NCBI GenBank assembly: GCA_021792315.1
Contig: JAJYUX010000035.1
Coordinates: forward strand, 1-15,863
Direction of reading: 5' to 3'
DNA: 15,863 bases
DNA from: an archaeon
GTDB taxonomy: Archaea; Thermoproteota; Nitrososphaeria; Nitrososphaerales; CADDZS01
The notes beneath the pieces were generated by a model, which was not told the origin of the DNA, did not search any database, and saw only the letters and a program-made list of their open reading frames with translations. Position numbers and translations under genes: made by a program. Position 1 is the stretch's first letter. Each line of letters begins with the position of its first letter. Of this stretch, positions 5,791 to 12,007 are shown piece after piece.

Positions 5791-7158
5791 TCAACTACTT
5801 GACTGAATGTTTTCCTTTATGGGTTCCGGTTCTACTTCCAGCACAAGATTATATCTTCGAACTACTCTTACCCTTGTACCCGTTGACACGGGTTGACTAT
5901 TTGATGACTTTGCTTTCCAGATTATTCCATCGATAGAAACTTCTCCAGCAGGTGAGAGGTCGGCGAAAACAGTCCCTGTCTTCCCTAGAAGGGTTTCAGA
6001 GCCAACAAATGGCCGGCTATGTAGTGATCGGCCTATCCACCTGGCATAGGCGGCAAGGAACCCGCCAATTACAACGAAGACACCGAGTTCTAAGTATTGA
6101 AGGTCACCAAAAGGTGATGGTGAGTATGGAACTTCATAAGCAATCAAGATCGTCGCCAGCGCACCGACTACAACTCCTGCGAAGAGCATGAATCCATGGC
6201 CTGTCTTGACTTCGAGCACGATTAAAGCAGCTGCAGCAACGAAAAGAACGAAAGGAACGGCCAAAGCTGAGGCATTGCCACCGCTCTGAATCGCCTCAGC
6301 TCCAATTAGGCCAAGTGCGATTAGTATAGCTCCTGCAATCGAAAGAATAAATGTCGGGTGCAGAAAATCGAGTGCGATTGCGATTATTCCAATCAGTAGT
6401 ATTATTCCGTCTACAGTCGGATTTGAGAGAAAGCTCAGCAATTGTTCTGTGGGATTTTCGCTGATGGTCACTACATTGTCACTTGAAAGACCGAGCAAAG
6501 ACAGAGTTTGAGTTAGGCTGTTTGAGCTGTGGTCGGCGACGTGATAAGTTAGGGCGGCGGAGTATGAATAAGCGACGTCGTCGAGTACCATTAGTGTCAC
6601 TGCCGTTTGATTTCTTCCGTTCGCCTGCGCGAGTGATACCATAAGACTGAGCATACCGCTCTCGGTGTGATTCTGTTCTAGGGCAGTCCCACCCTCAACT
6701 ATCGGCGTCGAAGGTCCTATTTGAGATCCCGGACCCATGAAGATCTCTTTCGTAGCCATCGCGATGTAACTTCCGGCGGAGGCGGCGAGTGAATTATTTC
6801 CCACGTAGGTATAGACTGGTATCCCCTGCGCGGTTGCGTTTGAAATAGAATCTACAATTGAAAGCATATCCTGAAGGAGACCTCCGGGTGTGTTCATGTC
6901 GATGATTACCGCAACCGCGTTGTCCGTCTGAGCTCTATCAACAGCTCTGCTTACAAGATTGCTAGAACCTTGATCGATCGGAACGTCTAGATTGACTACA
7001 ACTACCTCTTTAGAAGTTGCACTACTTGCGACAACTATCGTGTGCGCTTGAGAAAAAAACAAGACAAACGACAGTAAGATAACGAAGATGAGAACAAGAG
7101 ATAGCTTTCGAAATTTGTTTCGATGCCCTGTCGCTTCATTGCGACTTTGTTCTAGCAC
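5791..7158 (-). CDS. nfeD: NfeD-family membrane protein with ClpP-like serine protease domain
   Basis: From the GTG at 7158 the protein has 455 residues. It has a signal/anchor segment (about 19-40), a ClpP-like domain (about 50-230) with a likely nucleophile S127 in A-A-S-A-G and the family G-P-G-S-Q-I-G motif, then several membrane segments (about 248-385) and a C-terminal OB-fold NfeD domain (about 395-450). In Pyrococcus PH1510 a Ser/Lys pair is catalytic; here no lysine occurs between residues 138 and 317, so the usual partner is missing. The frame stays open to 7302, but that extension overlaps the 3' end of the next gene and has a basic, unlikely sequence. A TATA box at 7191-7200 also fits the GTG. 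It forms an operon with slipin. Confidence 0.9.
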   Translation of the reverse strand: MLEQSRNEATGHRNKFRKLSLVLIFVILLSFVLFFSQAHTIVVASSATSKEVVVVNLDVPIDQGSSNLVSRAVDRAQTDNAVAVIIDMNTPGGLLQDMLSIVDSISNATAQGIPVYTYVGNNSLAASAGSYIAMATKEIFMGPGSQIGPSTPIVEGGTALEQNHTESGMLSLMVSLAQANGRNQTAVTLMVLDDVAYSYSAALTYHVADHSSNSLTQTLSLLGLSSDNVVTISENPTEQLLSFLSNPTVDGIILLIGIIAIALDFLHPTFILSIAGAILIALGLIGAEAIQSGGNASALAVPFVLFVAAAALIVLEVKTGHGFMLFAGVVVGALATILIAYEVPYSPSPFGDLQYLELGVFVVIGGFLAAYARWIGRSLHSRPFVGSETLLGKTGTVFADLSPAGEVSIDGIIWKAKSSNSQPVSTGTRVRVVRRYNLVLEVEPEPIKENIQSSS

Positions 7159-7190
7159 AAATCTTCTACTGAGGCAAGACTGTGCGAAGA

Positions 7191-7200
7191 AGTATATACG
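7191..7200 (-). promoter_or_regulatory. TATA box of the nfeD-slipin operon
   Basis: The minus strand reads CGTATATACT, the best TATA match in the window. It predicts a transcript start near 7170 and a leader of about 12 bases to the GTG at 7158. This decides the nfeD start against the longer frame. Confidence 0.55.
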
Positions 7201-7210
7201 AGATTTGGAT

Positions 7211-7255
7211 AATAAAAAAGGAAGAAAGGGAGAAGTAACCTTACTTCTTTCCCTT
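7211..7255 (-). terminator. Hairpin plus T-rich tract after the coiled-coil gene
   Basis: GAAGTAA and TTACTTC (7232-7238 and 7241-7247) form a perfect 7-base inverted repeat over the stop codon of the coiled-coil gene. On the minus strand it is followed by a long pyrimidine run ending in CTTTTTTATT (7211-7221). T-rich tracts are the main archaeal termination signal. It lies just before the nfeD promoter. Confidence 0.5.
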
Positions 7256-7654
7256 CGATTTCTTCGCCTTTTTCTTTGGCGCAGCTTTTGGTTTGGATGC
7301 ATTGACTTTTGCGAGGATCTTCGTCAGCAGTTGTTCCCTCTTCGCCCTTGCATGAGCTCCATCCTTCGCAATGTGGCTCTTGAGCGCTGATATATCGCTT
7401 CTAAGTGCAGCAATCTGTTTCTCAAGCTTCTTCGATGACGCCTCTTGCGCCTTTCGGAAACTTGCAACATCCTTTCCCAGAGAGTCAACATTTTCTCGGA
7501 GAATCCTTAGAGCCGCTCTTCTACCACCGCTCTTGGATTTCGATTTTGCAGGTACCGGTGCAACTGGCTGTTCCACTTCTGGCATTTCCGCGCTCATTGG
7601 TGTTTCTTCTTCAGTGCTTCCACCCGTCATTCCCATATCGTTTTCTGAAACCAT
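7241..7654 (-). CDS. Coiled-coil protein with lysine-rich tail
   Basis: The 137-residue protein has three zones. Residues 1-35 are acidic with several Glu, Met and Pro. Residues 45-105 form a heptad-like coiled coil (L-R-I-L-R-E-N-V-D-S-L-G-K-D-V, then L-E-K-Q-I-A-A-L-R-S-D-I-S-A-L). The end, from about 118, is Lys/Ala/Pro-rich like a histone H1 tail. It has no membrane segment or enzyme motif. The tail suggests nucleic-acid or ribosome binding; the function is unknown and I recognise no named family. It has its own promoter (7686-7696) and a probable terminator, so it is likely monocistronic. The start is ATG. Confidence 0.75.
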   Translation of the reverse strand: MVSENDMGMTGGSTEEETPMSAEMPEVEQPVAPVPAKSKSKSGGRRAALRILRENVDSLGKDVASFRKAQEASSKKLEKQIAALRSDISALKSHIAKDGAHARAKREQLLTKILAKVNASKPKAAPKKKAKKSKGKK

Positions 7655-7685
7655 TAGTGCTTCAGTCCTGAGGTAGGTAATGCTT

Positions 7686-7696
7686 GCTAAATAAGC
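7686..7696 (-). promoter_or_regulatory. TATA-like box for the coiled-coil gene
   Basis: The minus strand reads GCTTATTTAGC, centred about 37 bases before the ATG at 7654. The leader would be about 12 bases. Confidence 0.45.
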
Positions 7697-7751
7697 GTTG
7701 TTTGTTCGTGATTAAGGATCTTTTCAGGCGAGTGTGAAAAGTCGAGATGTA

Positions 7752-7784
7752 GCACGGATTTAGGTCGTAAAGCCTAACTCGTGC
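7752..7784 (-). terminator. Stem-loop over the 3' end of the OB-fold gene
   Basis: GCACG (7752-7756) pairs with CGTGC (7780-7784), and the inner TTAGG (7760-7764) pairs with CCTAA (7773-7777), with a small interior loop. The stem spans the stop codon of the 7774-8592 gene. Only a short T run (CTTTTC) follows, so a terminator role is plausible but weak. Confidence 0.35.
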
Positions 7785-8592
7785 CTGCCTTAATTCTAGT
7801 CTTATATTCAGCAAGAGCCTCTCTATATTCACGAAGGGCTGACTCCCTATCGGCGAAGTCGCCTAAATAGTCGGAAAATGACTTGCGATCGCCTTGATCA
7901 GAGGCAAGAACATGTTTTCCATCTCTATCACGGACAAAGACTCGCTTCTTTGGGATATCCCTCTTTCCCTCAAAGAATTCCAACGCTTCATCAGTGGGAT
8001 AGTAGAATCCAGACATAGAAGCAGTTCTCTTTACTAGGCCCATGTAGTACAGGTTTGTGGCGACTATTTGGTGCATCTGACACCATTTGGTGTAATGTTG
8101 TGGTTTCCCTTCGTTCATCCAGAGTTTAATGAGCTCCAAGAGGGATTTTGCTTCTCTTGCCGAAATCTGGTAGACCGTCTCACTGGATTTCATATGCTCT
8201 CCAGATTTAGAGGTAATCTCGTAGATTTTCTCATTAAGCTCGAAAAGTAACTTGGCGGTCTCAAAGGGACCTAGAAACTCGTTGAAAAACAGCGTCAAGC
8301 GACCGTCATTACCTATGCCGTTACTCCGCATTAATCCAACTATATGATCATCCTTCTTGAATTTCCACTCAACATACTTCTCTTCAGAAACAAGGAGGTT
8401 CGCAGAATGTGAGCCATCTTGAACATTCATTTTCCTGTAAGCCCAACCGTTCCTTGATTTCAGAGGCCCGCTTACATCCACGACCTTGACACATGCTGCT
8501 CCTGCCTTATTGACTTCGACCAGGTGCGATAGTAGCAGAATTGAAGTGACTGGTTCGGTATCCTTGTTGGTACGCCCTGAATCGTATGTCAA
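7774..8592 (-). CDS. Uncharacterised protein with probable OB-fold and winged-helix regions
   Basis: The 272-residue protein starts at TTG 8592, the only start before the first conserved stretch. A strong ribosome-binding site GAGGTGAT lies about 10 bases upstream. Residues about 18-110 alternate strands and turns in an OB-fold pattern (V-K-V-V-D-V-S-G-P-L, S-R-N-G-W-A-Y-R-K, H-S-A-N-L-L-V, H-I-V-G-L-M-R). Residues about 145-215 look like a winged helix (L-L-E-L-I-K-L-W, then a helix ending N-L-Y-Y-M-G-L-V-K-R and a turn P-T-D-E-A-L-E-F-F-E-G). The last 55 residues are charged. An OB-fold plus winged helix suggests single-stranded DNA or RNA binding. I do not recognise the family; the fold calls come from pattern reading only. 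Confidence 0.7.
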   Translation of the reverse strand: MTYDSGRTNKDTEPVTSILLLSHLVEVNKAGAACVKVVDVSGPLKSRNGWAYRKMNVQDGSHSANLLVSEEKYVEWKFKKDDHIVGLMRSNGIGNDGRLTLFFNEFLGPFETAKLLFELNEKIYEITSKSGEHMKSSETVYQISAREAKSLLELIKLWMNEGKPQHYTKWCQMHQIVATNLYYMGLVKRTASMSGFYYPTDEALEFFEGKRDIPKKRVFVRDRDGKHVLASDQGDRKSFSDYLGDFADRESALREYREALAEYKTRIKAGTS

Positions 8593-8707
8593 CTTCGAAC
8601 TATCACCTCTATGCTTGCCCTGGAATTCCGCCCGAAAAAGATGCCAATTTGAGAATCAATGGAGTTAGTTCCAAAATGTAACGTAACCCTGAAAACGAAG
8701 GGAAGAT

Positions 8708-8738
8708 CGTGATTGTGAGCACGGCTGTCGAACCGCCG
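8708..8738. repeat. Two short adjacent stem-loops
   Basis: CGTG (8708-8711) pairs with CACG (8720-8723), and CGGC (8722-8725) pairs with GCCG (8735-8738). The stems are short and could be chance, but they lead directly into two longer repeats. Confidence 0.3.
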
Positions 8739-8755
8739 AAGCTCCTAGTGAACAA

Positions 8756-8798
8756 GTTAGGACACACCACATTTGATCTATTGCGTGTATGTCCTAAC
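8756..8798. repeat. Perfect 9-base inverted repeat with 25-base spacer
   Basis: GTTAGGACA (8756-8764) and TGTCCTAAC (8790-8798) are fully complementary, and CAC/GTG inside the arms can extend the stem past a two-base bulge. The role is unknown. Confidence 0.6.
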
Positions 8799-8808
8799 GC
8801 TTCATTCT

Positions 8809-8839
8809 CTTAAAGGAATCTGAGCAACACTCCTTTAAG
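8809..8839. repeat. Perfect 9-base inverted repeat upstream of acetyltransferase promoter
   Basis: CTTAAAGGA (8809-8817) and TCCTTTAAG (8831-8839) are fully complementary across a 13-base spacer. It ends about 10 bases before the TATA-like box of the acetyltransferase gene, so it may be an operator or part of a structured RNA. Confidence 0.6.
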
Positions 8840-8890
8840 TGAGAAAGAGATATTTGGTAATCGGATCGTGAAATCTCTGGAGGGTTATGA

Positions 8891-9343
8891 TTGCAGATAT
8901 TAATTAGATACTGCGTCGTACAAGATATTCCTGAAGTGCTAGCTATCGAGAATCTCTCATTCGCAGATCCATATCCCGAATCACTCTTTCTTTCATTTCT
9001 CGAAAGATTTCCCATCGGGTTTCGCATCGCGGAGAGCGATGGAAACTTGTCAGGATATTCGGTAATACTTCCGTTGCAGGACAAAAACACTGTCGTGATA
9101 ACTTCATTGGCGGTTCACCCGAATTTCAAAAGGAACAAGATTGCGACACGTTTGCTTATCGATGCTATGAAAATAGCTAGAAAATTCAAATCGCCTAGCA
9201 TCACGCTTCAAGTAGCTGTGGACAACATTGCAGCTCAATCGCTCTATTCGAAATTTGGATTCACGAAGACAGGAGCTATAAAGAACTATTATGGCAGAGG
9301 ACACGATGGACTCGAAATGAGAATCTCTTTGAAAGGGACGTAG
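8891..9343 (+). CDS. GNAT N-acetyltransferase, RimI-like
   Basis: The 150-residue protein covers a whole GNAT fold. The N-terminal I-R-Y-C-V-V-Q-D-I-P-E-V-L-A-I-E and the S-F-x-D-P-Y-P region match RimI/Ard1-type N-terminal protein acetyltransferases. Next come the strand-4 V-I-T-S-L-A-V-H-P, the acetyl-CoA loop, and the closing N-x-A-A-Q-S-L-Y-x-K-F-G-F with Y-Y-G-R-G-H-D-G. The usual R-x-x-G-x-G/A in the acetyl-CoA loop reads K-R-N-K-I-A, so the first glycine is a lysine. The probable role is acetylation of protein N-termini. Start TTG 8891 is fixed by the GGAGGG site seven bases upstream; the overlapping ATG at 8888 is out of frame. Confidence 0.88.
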   Translation: MQILIRYCVVQDIPEVLAIENLSFADPYPESLFLSFLERFPIGFRIAESDGNLSGYSVILPLQDKNTVVITSLAVHPNFKRNKIATRLLIDAMKIARKFKSPSITLQVAVDNIAAQSLYSKFGFTKTGAIKNYYGRGHDGLEMRISLKGT

Positions 9344-9350
9344 TCGACGC

Positions 9351-9360
9351 ACGAATTCGT
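9351..9360. repeat. 10-base palindrome between convergent genes
   Basis: ACGAATTCGT is self-complementary and sits in the 26-base gap between the acetyltransferase and enolase 3' ends. There is no T-rich tract beside it, so a terminator role is unsupported. Confidence 0.3.
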
Positions 9361-9369
9361 ATGATTATG

Positions 9370-10692
9370 CTAGACGAACTGAGATCCTGCATACTGAGCC
9401 TCAGAGCCCAGCTCCTCTGAAATTCTGATCAACTCGTTGTACTTGGCTGTTCTCTCTCCACGTGCTGGAGCGCCAGTCTTTATGAAATGACTCCCGACCG
9501 CAGTCGCAAGATGAGAAATGAATGTGTCTTCGGTCTCGCCAGACCTGTGTGAAACCGCAATGGTGAATTTCGAGCTTTTCGCGAGGCGAATTGTTTCAAT
9601 AGTCTCTGTGAGAGTTCCGATCTGGTTCAATTTTATCAGTATTGCATTAGTTGATTTCATCTGTATGCCCTTCGCGAGCCTCTCTGCATTTGTGACGTAG
9701 AGGTCATCACCTATAATCTTCACTTTTCTCCCTAGTTTCGCAGTCAACCTTGCTGAATCTTCAAAGGCCTCCTCAGCATATGGATCTTCTAGGGTTAGAA
9801 TGGGATAAGTACTCACCAAGTTTGTGTAGTAGTCATCCAGCTCCCCTGCAGAAAATATTCTTCCATCAATCTTGTATGTTAGAGTCTTAGGATCGTAAAA
9901 CGTGGACGATGCTGCGTCTAGTCCCAATCTAATTTGTGACTCGTCATAGCCTGCTACCCGAATTGCAGCCAGTATAGAATCCAATGCATCGACGGTCTTT
10001 TCGAGCGGTGGTGCGTAACCGCCTTCATCTCCCACATTGGTCGCGGACACCCCGTATTTTTCTTTCAGAATAATCTTGAGTGAATGGTAAACTTCAACTC
10101 CATATCTGAGACTTTCCATGAAATTCTTCCCTCCGACGGGTTCGATCAAGAACTCCTGAATTGCAAGATTATTTCCTGCATGCTCACCTCCATTTATCAC
10201 ATTCATCATGGGGATTGGCAGCTTGTACTCCTTCTTCTTGGATATGTAGCGGAACAGAGATTCATTCCTCGATGCCGCCGCTGCTCTAGCAACCGCCATA
10301 GACACCGACAGAACTGCATTTGCTCCAAGGTTGGATTTGTTTCTTGTACCATCAAGCTTAAGCATCAACGTATCCAAATCCTGCTGGTCAAGGGCGGACC
10401 GACCCAATAACTTGGGTCCTATCTGCTTGTTCACGTTCGCAACAGCCCGCATTACACTCTTGCCGCCATACACTGTCTTCTTGTCATCTCTGAGTTCGAG
10501 CGCCTCATGAACACCGGTGGAAGCTCCTGAGGGCACTGTTCCGCGACCGCTAGCTCCCTTCCTAAGTGTGATATCAGTCTCTACTGTAGGGTTTCCTCTT
10601 GAGTCTAGTACCTGCCTGGAAAGTACTCTTACTATTGTTGAGGCGTCTATTGTTTCTTCTTCAACTGATTCTTTCTTGATGTTCTTTGGCAA
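9370..10692 (-). CDS. eno: Enolase (phosphopyruvate hydratase)
   Basis: The 440-residue protein catalyses 2-phosphoglycerate to phosphoenolpyruvate in glycolysis and gluconeogenesis. All landmarks are present: L-D-S-R-G-N-P-T-V-E near the N-terminus, the G-A-S-T-G loop, G-G-E-H-A-G-N-N, the I-Q-E-F-L-I region, N-V-G-D-E-G-G-Y-A-P, the metal ligands in E-D-P and G-D-D-L-Y-V-T-N, the catalytic-lysine strand L-I-K-L-N-Q-I-G-T, S-H-R-S-G-E-T and G-A-P-A-R-G-E-R. It has about 20 extra polar residues before the domain. TTG 10692 is the only possible start in the frame, and a TATA-like box at 10716-10725 predicts an almost leaderless transcript. An AGGAG also lies upstream but may not be in the mRNA. 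Confidence 0.97.
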   Translation of the reverse strand: MPKNIKKESVEEETIDASTIVRVLSRQVLDSRGNPTVETDITLRKGASGRGTVPSGASTGVHEALELRDDKKTVYGGKSVMRAVANVNKQIGPKLLGRSALDQQDLDTLMLKLDGTRNKSNLGANAVLSVSMAVARAAAASRNESLFRYISKKKEYKLPIPMMNVINGGEHAGNNLAIQEFLIEPVGGKNFMESLRYGVEVYHSLKIILKEKYGVSATNVGDEGGYAPPLEKTVDALDSILAAIRVAGYDESQIRLGLDAASSTFYDPKTLTYKIDGRIFSAGELDDYYTNLVSTYPILTLEDPYAEEAFEDSARLTAKLGRKVKIIGDDLYVTNAERLAKGIQMKSTNAILIKLNQIGTLTETIETIRLAKSSKFTIAVSHRSGETEDTFISHLATAVGSHFIKTGAPARGERTAKYNELIRISEELGSEAQYAGSQFV

Positions 10693-10715
10693 CTTGCGAA
10701 ACTCCTATTTCTTTA

Positions 10716-10725
10716 CCCTATAACC
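10716..10725 (-). promoter_or_regulatory. TATA-like box for enolase
   Basis: The minus strand reads GGTTATAGGG, centred about 29 bases before the TTG. This places the transcript start within a few bases of the start codon. Confidence 0.45.
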
Positions 10726-10760
10726 TTACTTTCGCGTGAACACTTCACTTCCAAACTTCC

Positions 10761-11759
10761 TCAGATAATATATTTACCATTATTCATGATGATTCTGCCC
10801 TCGACTTTGACATCGCAGGCTTCGAGTAACATGTCCACATGGGTCTTGGCCTCCCATGGGGCGCCAGTTTCGTCTCGATAGGGGTCACCAAAGGCGATAT
10901 GGACGCGTGCCTTTTCGTCCTGAAGCAAGTTTCCAACAGTGGGCAGGGAGATCAACAATGGATTAGTTGGCATGGCGAACTCGCTCGCTCTGGGGCTGTT
11001 GATATCGGTTGAAAGATACTTCGATAAATCGGCGGTCAGCTTTTCATTTTTGCATTGAATGCTTGCCAGCTGAATCACAGAGTTTCTGATTTCCAATCTC
11101 AAAGAATCCTCAAAGTTTCCATATTTCTCGGAGAACCAATCGCCTAGGAGGTTAGTGACTAGGATCCCGTTAACATTCATAGGCGCCGTGAAGACCTCGC
11201 CCTCTGGCAAATTTCCCCATCTTCCTTTGCTGTGGTATTTTCCATCACTTGCAACCCATCTCCAGTTCTTATCGAACTCAACACACAGGTCAGATCCAAG
11301 GCCACTCTTCACTTCTATAATTCTTGCATCTTTGACGATATCGTATATTTTGTGAGTCAATGTGTAAACTTCATCATAGTTGCTGCGCATTCCCTGTTCC
11401 ATAAGCTGGCTTGTAATATTCGGCATGTGACCATGCCGCGCGAATTTCTTAGCCCTGTCTATGAATCGATGCCTGGCGGGGAGTTCTCCGGGCAGGCTTT
11501 GAGCCGCCCAGAAAGTCACATTTGCCCAAGGTATCGATTCATCAATCTCTTTTGGAAGTTCTTTCAACGGCCGCTGTGATAAATTCTCAATGACAAATAG
11601 CCTAACGTTTTCCATGCCGGTAACGGCCAAAGCTTCTTTCTCAAGAGCACGTCCTATTTCTAGCTGAGCAAGATCAGCTGTGATCAGAACGTGTTCAGTT
11701 GGTCTCAAACCCATGCATATCAGTACTGCATTCCTCGCACCTTCTTCGATGGAACTCAT
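10761..11759 (-). CDS. M29-like metallo-aminopeptidase
   Basis: The 332-residue protein has the two-metal ligand set of the M29 (aminopeptidase T/AmpS) family in order. E188 lies in N-L-P-E-G-E-V-F, then come E260 in S-E-F-A-M-P-T-N-P, H287 and Y294 in V-H-I-A-F-G-D-P-Y, and H307 and D309 in T-H-V-D-M. The order and approximate spacing fit the family from memory. It is shorter than bacterial M29 enzymes (about 410 residues), mostly in the N-terminal domain. It probably removes N-terminal residues from peptides in the cytoplasm. The start is ATG, with a TATA-like box at 11781-11788 that predicts a leaderless transcript. Confidence 0.85.
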   Translation of the reverse strand: MSSIEEGARNAVLICMGLRPTEHVLITADLAQLEIGRALEKEALAVTGMENVRLFVIENLSQRPLKELPKEIDESIPWANVTFWAAQSLPGELPARHRFIDRAKKFARHGHMPNITSQLMEQGMRSNYDEVYTLTHKIYDIVKDARIIEVKSGLGSDLCVEFDKNWRWVASDGKYHSKGRWGNLPEGEVFTAPMNVNGILVTNLLGDWFSEKYGNFEDSLRLEIRNSVIQLASIQCKNEKLTADLSKYLSTDINSPRASEFAMPTNPLLISLPTVGNLLQDEKARVHIAFGDPYRDETGAPWEAKTHVDMLLEACDVKVEGRIIMNNGKYII

Positions 11760-11780
11760 GGCAGGTAGGTGGGATGCAGG

Positions 11781-11802
11781 TTTTATCTAGTTTCTTAACT
11801 AG
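11781..11802 (-). promoter_or_regulatory. TATA-like box with adjoining palindrome for the aminopeptidase gene
   Basis: The minus strand reads AGATAAAA at 11788-11781, about 25 bases before the ATG. It is directly preceded by the inverted repeat CTAGTT-TCTT-AACTAG (11787-11802), which covers the position of the B-recognition element. A regulator bound there could block initiation; this is inference. Confidence 0.4.
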
Positions 11803-11968
11803 GTTACGTTCCTCTTGCAGGTCCTGTGTACTACCAAACTCGCAACGTAGATAGCAGGCATACTTACACAAATGGCGCAGCAATTAACGTAGAGCTATCT
11901 TGTTCTTAGATGGTTTGCAGGAATGAATTTGATCACGGTAATGAACTTCACGTAGTCCGAATCCTTAT

Positions 11969-11977
11969 CAAAAAGGA
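11969..11977 (-). terminator. T-rich tract after the aminotransferase
   Basis: The minus strand reads CCTTTTTGA about 32 bases past the aminotransferase stop, a plausible archaeal T-tract terminator. No strong hairpin precedes it. The rest of the gap 11760-12007 holds only the aminopeptidase promoter. Confidence 0.3.
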
Positions 11978-12007
11978 GAGATCCGAAAGCAGCTCCGCAA
12001 TTGTTGA

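Larger units (their letters stand above)
8593..8890. other. Gene-free stretch with a chain of stem-loops
   Basis: No convincing reading frame is present between the divergent OB-fold and acetyltransferase genes. The stretch holds the ribosome-binding site of the left gene (8603-8609), four consecutive inverted repeats from 8708 to 8839, a TATA-like GATATTTGG (8849-8857) and a GGAGGG ribosome-binding site (8879-8884) for the right gene. Much more paired potential is present than two promoters need. Confidence 0.6.

Noticed and set aside
7159..7302. N-terminal extension of nfeD by 48 codons
   Set aside because: It is highly basic, overlaps the 3' end and terminator of the coiled-coil gene, and the TATA box at 7191-7200 lies inside it.
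8716..8745. A T-arm-like hairpin (GGTTCGA on the minus strand) suggesting a tRNA
   Set aside because: The closing base pair of the T-stem fails and no acceptor or anticodon arms can be found around it.
10084..10410. Plus-strand frame of 108 codons antisense to enolase
   Set aside because: It is antisense to highly conserved enolase codons and has no start context or protein features.
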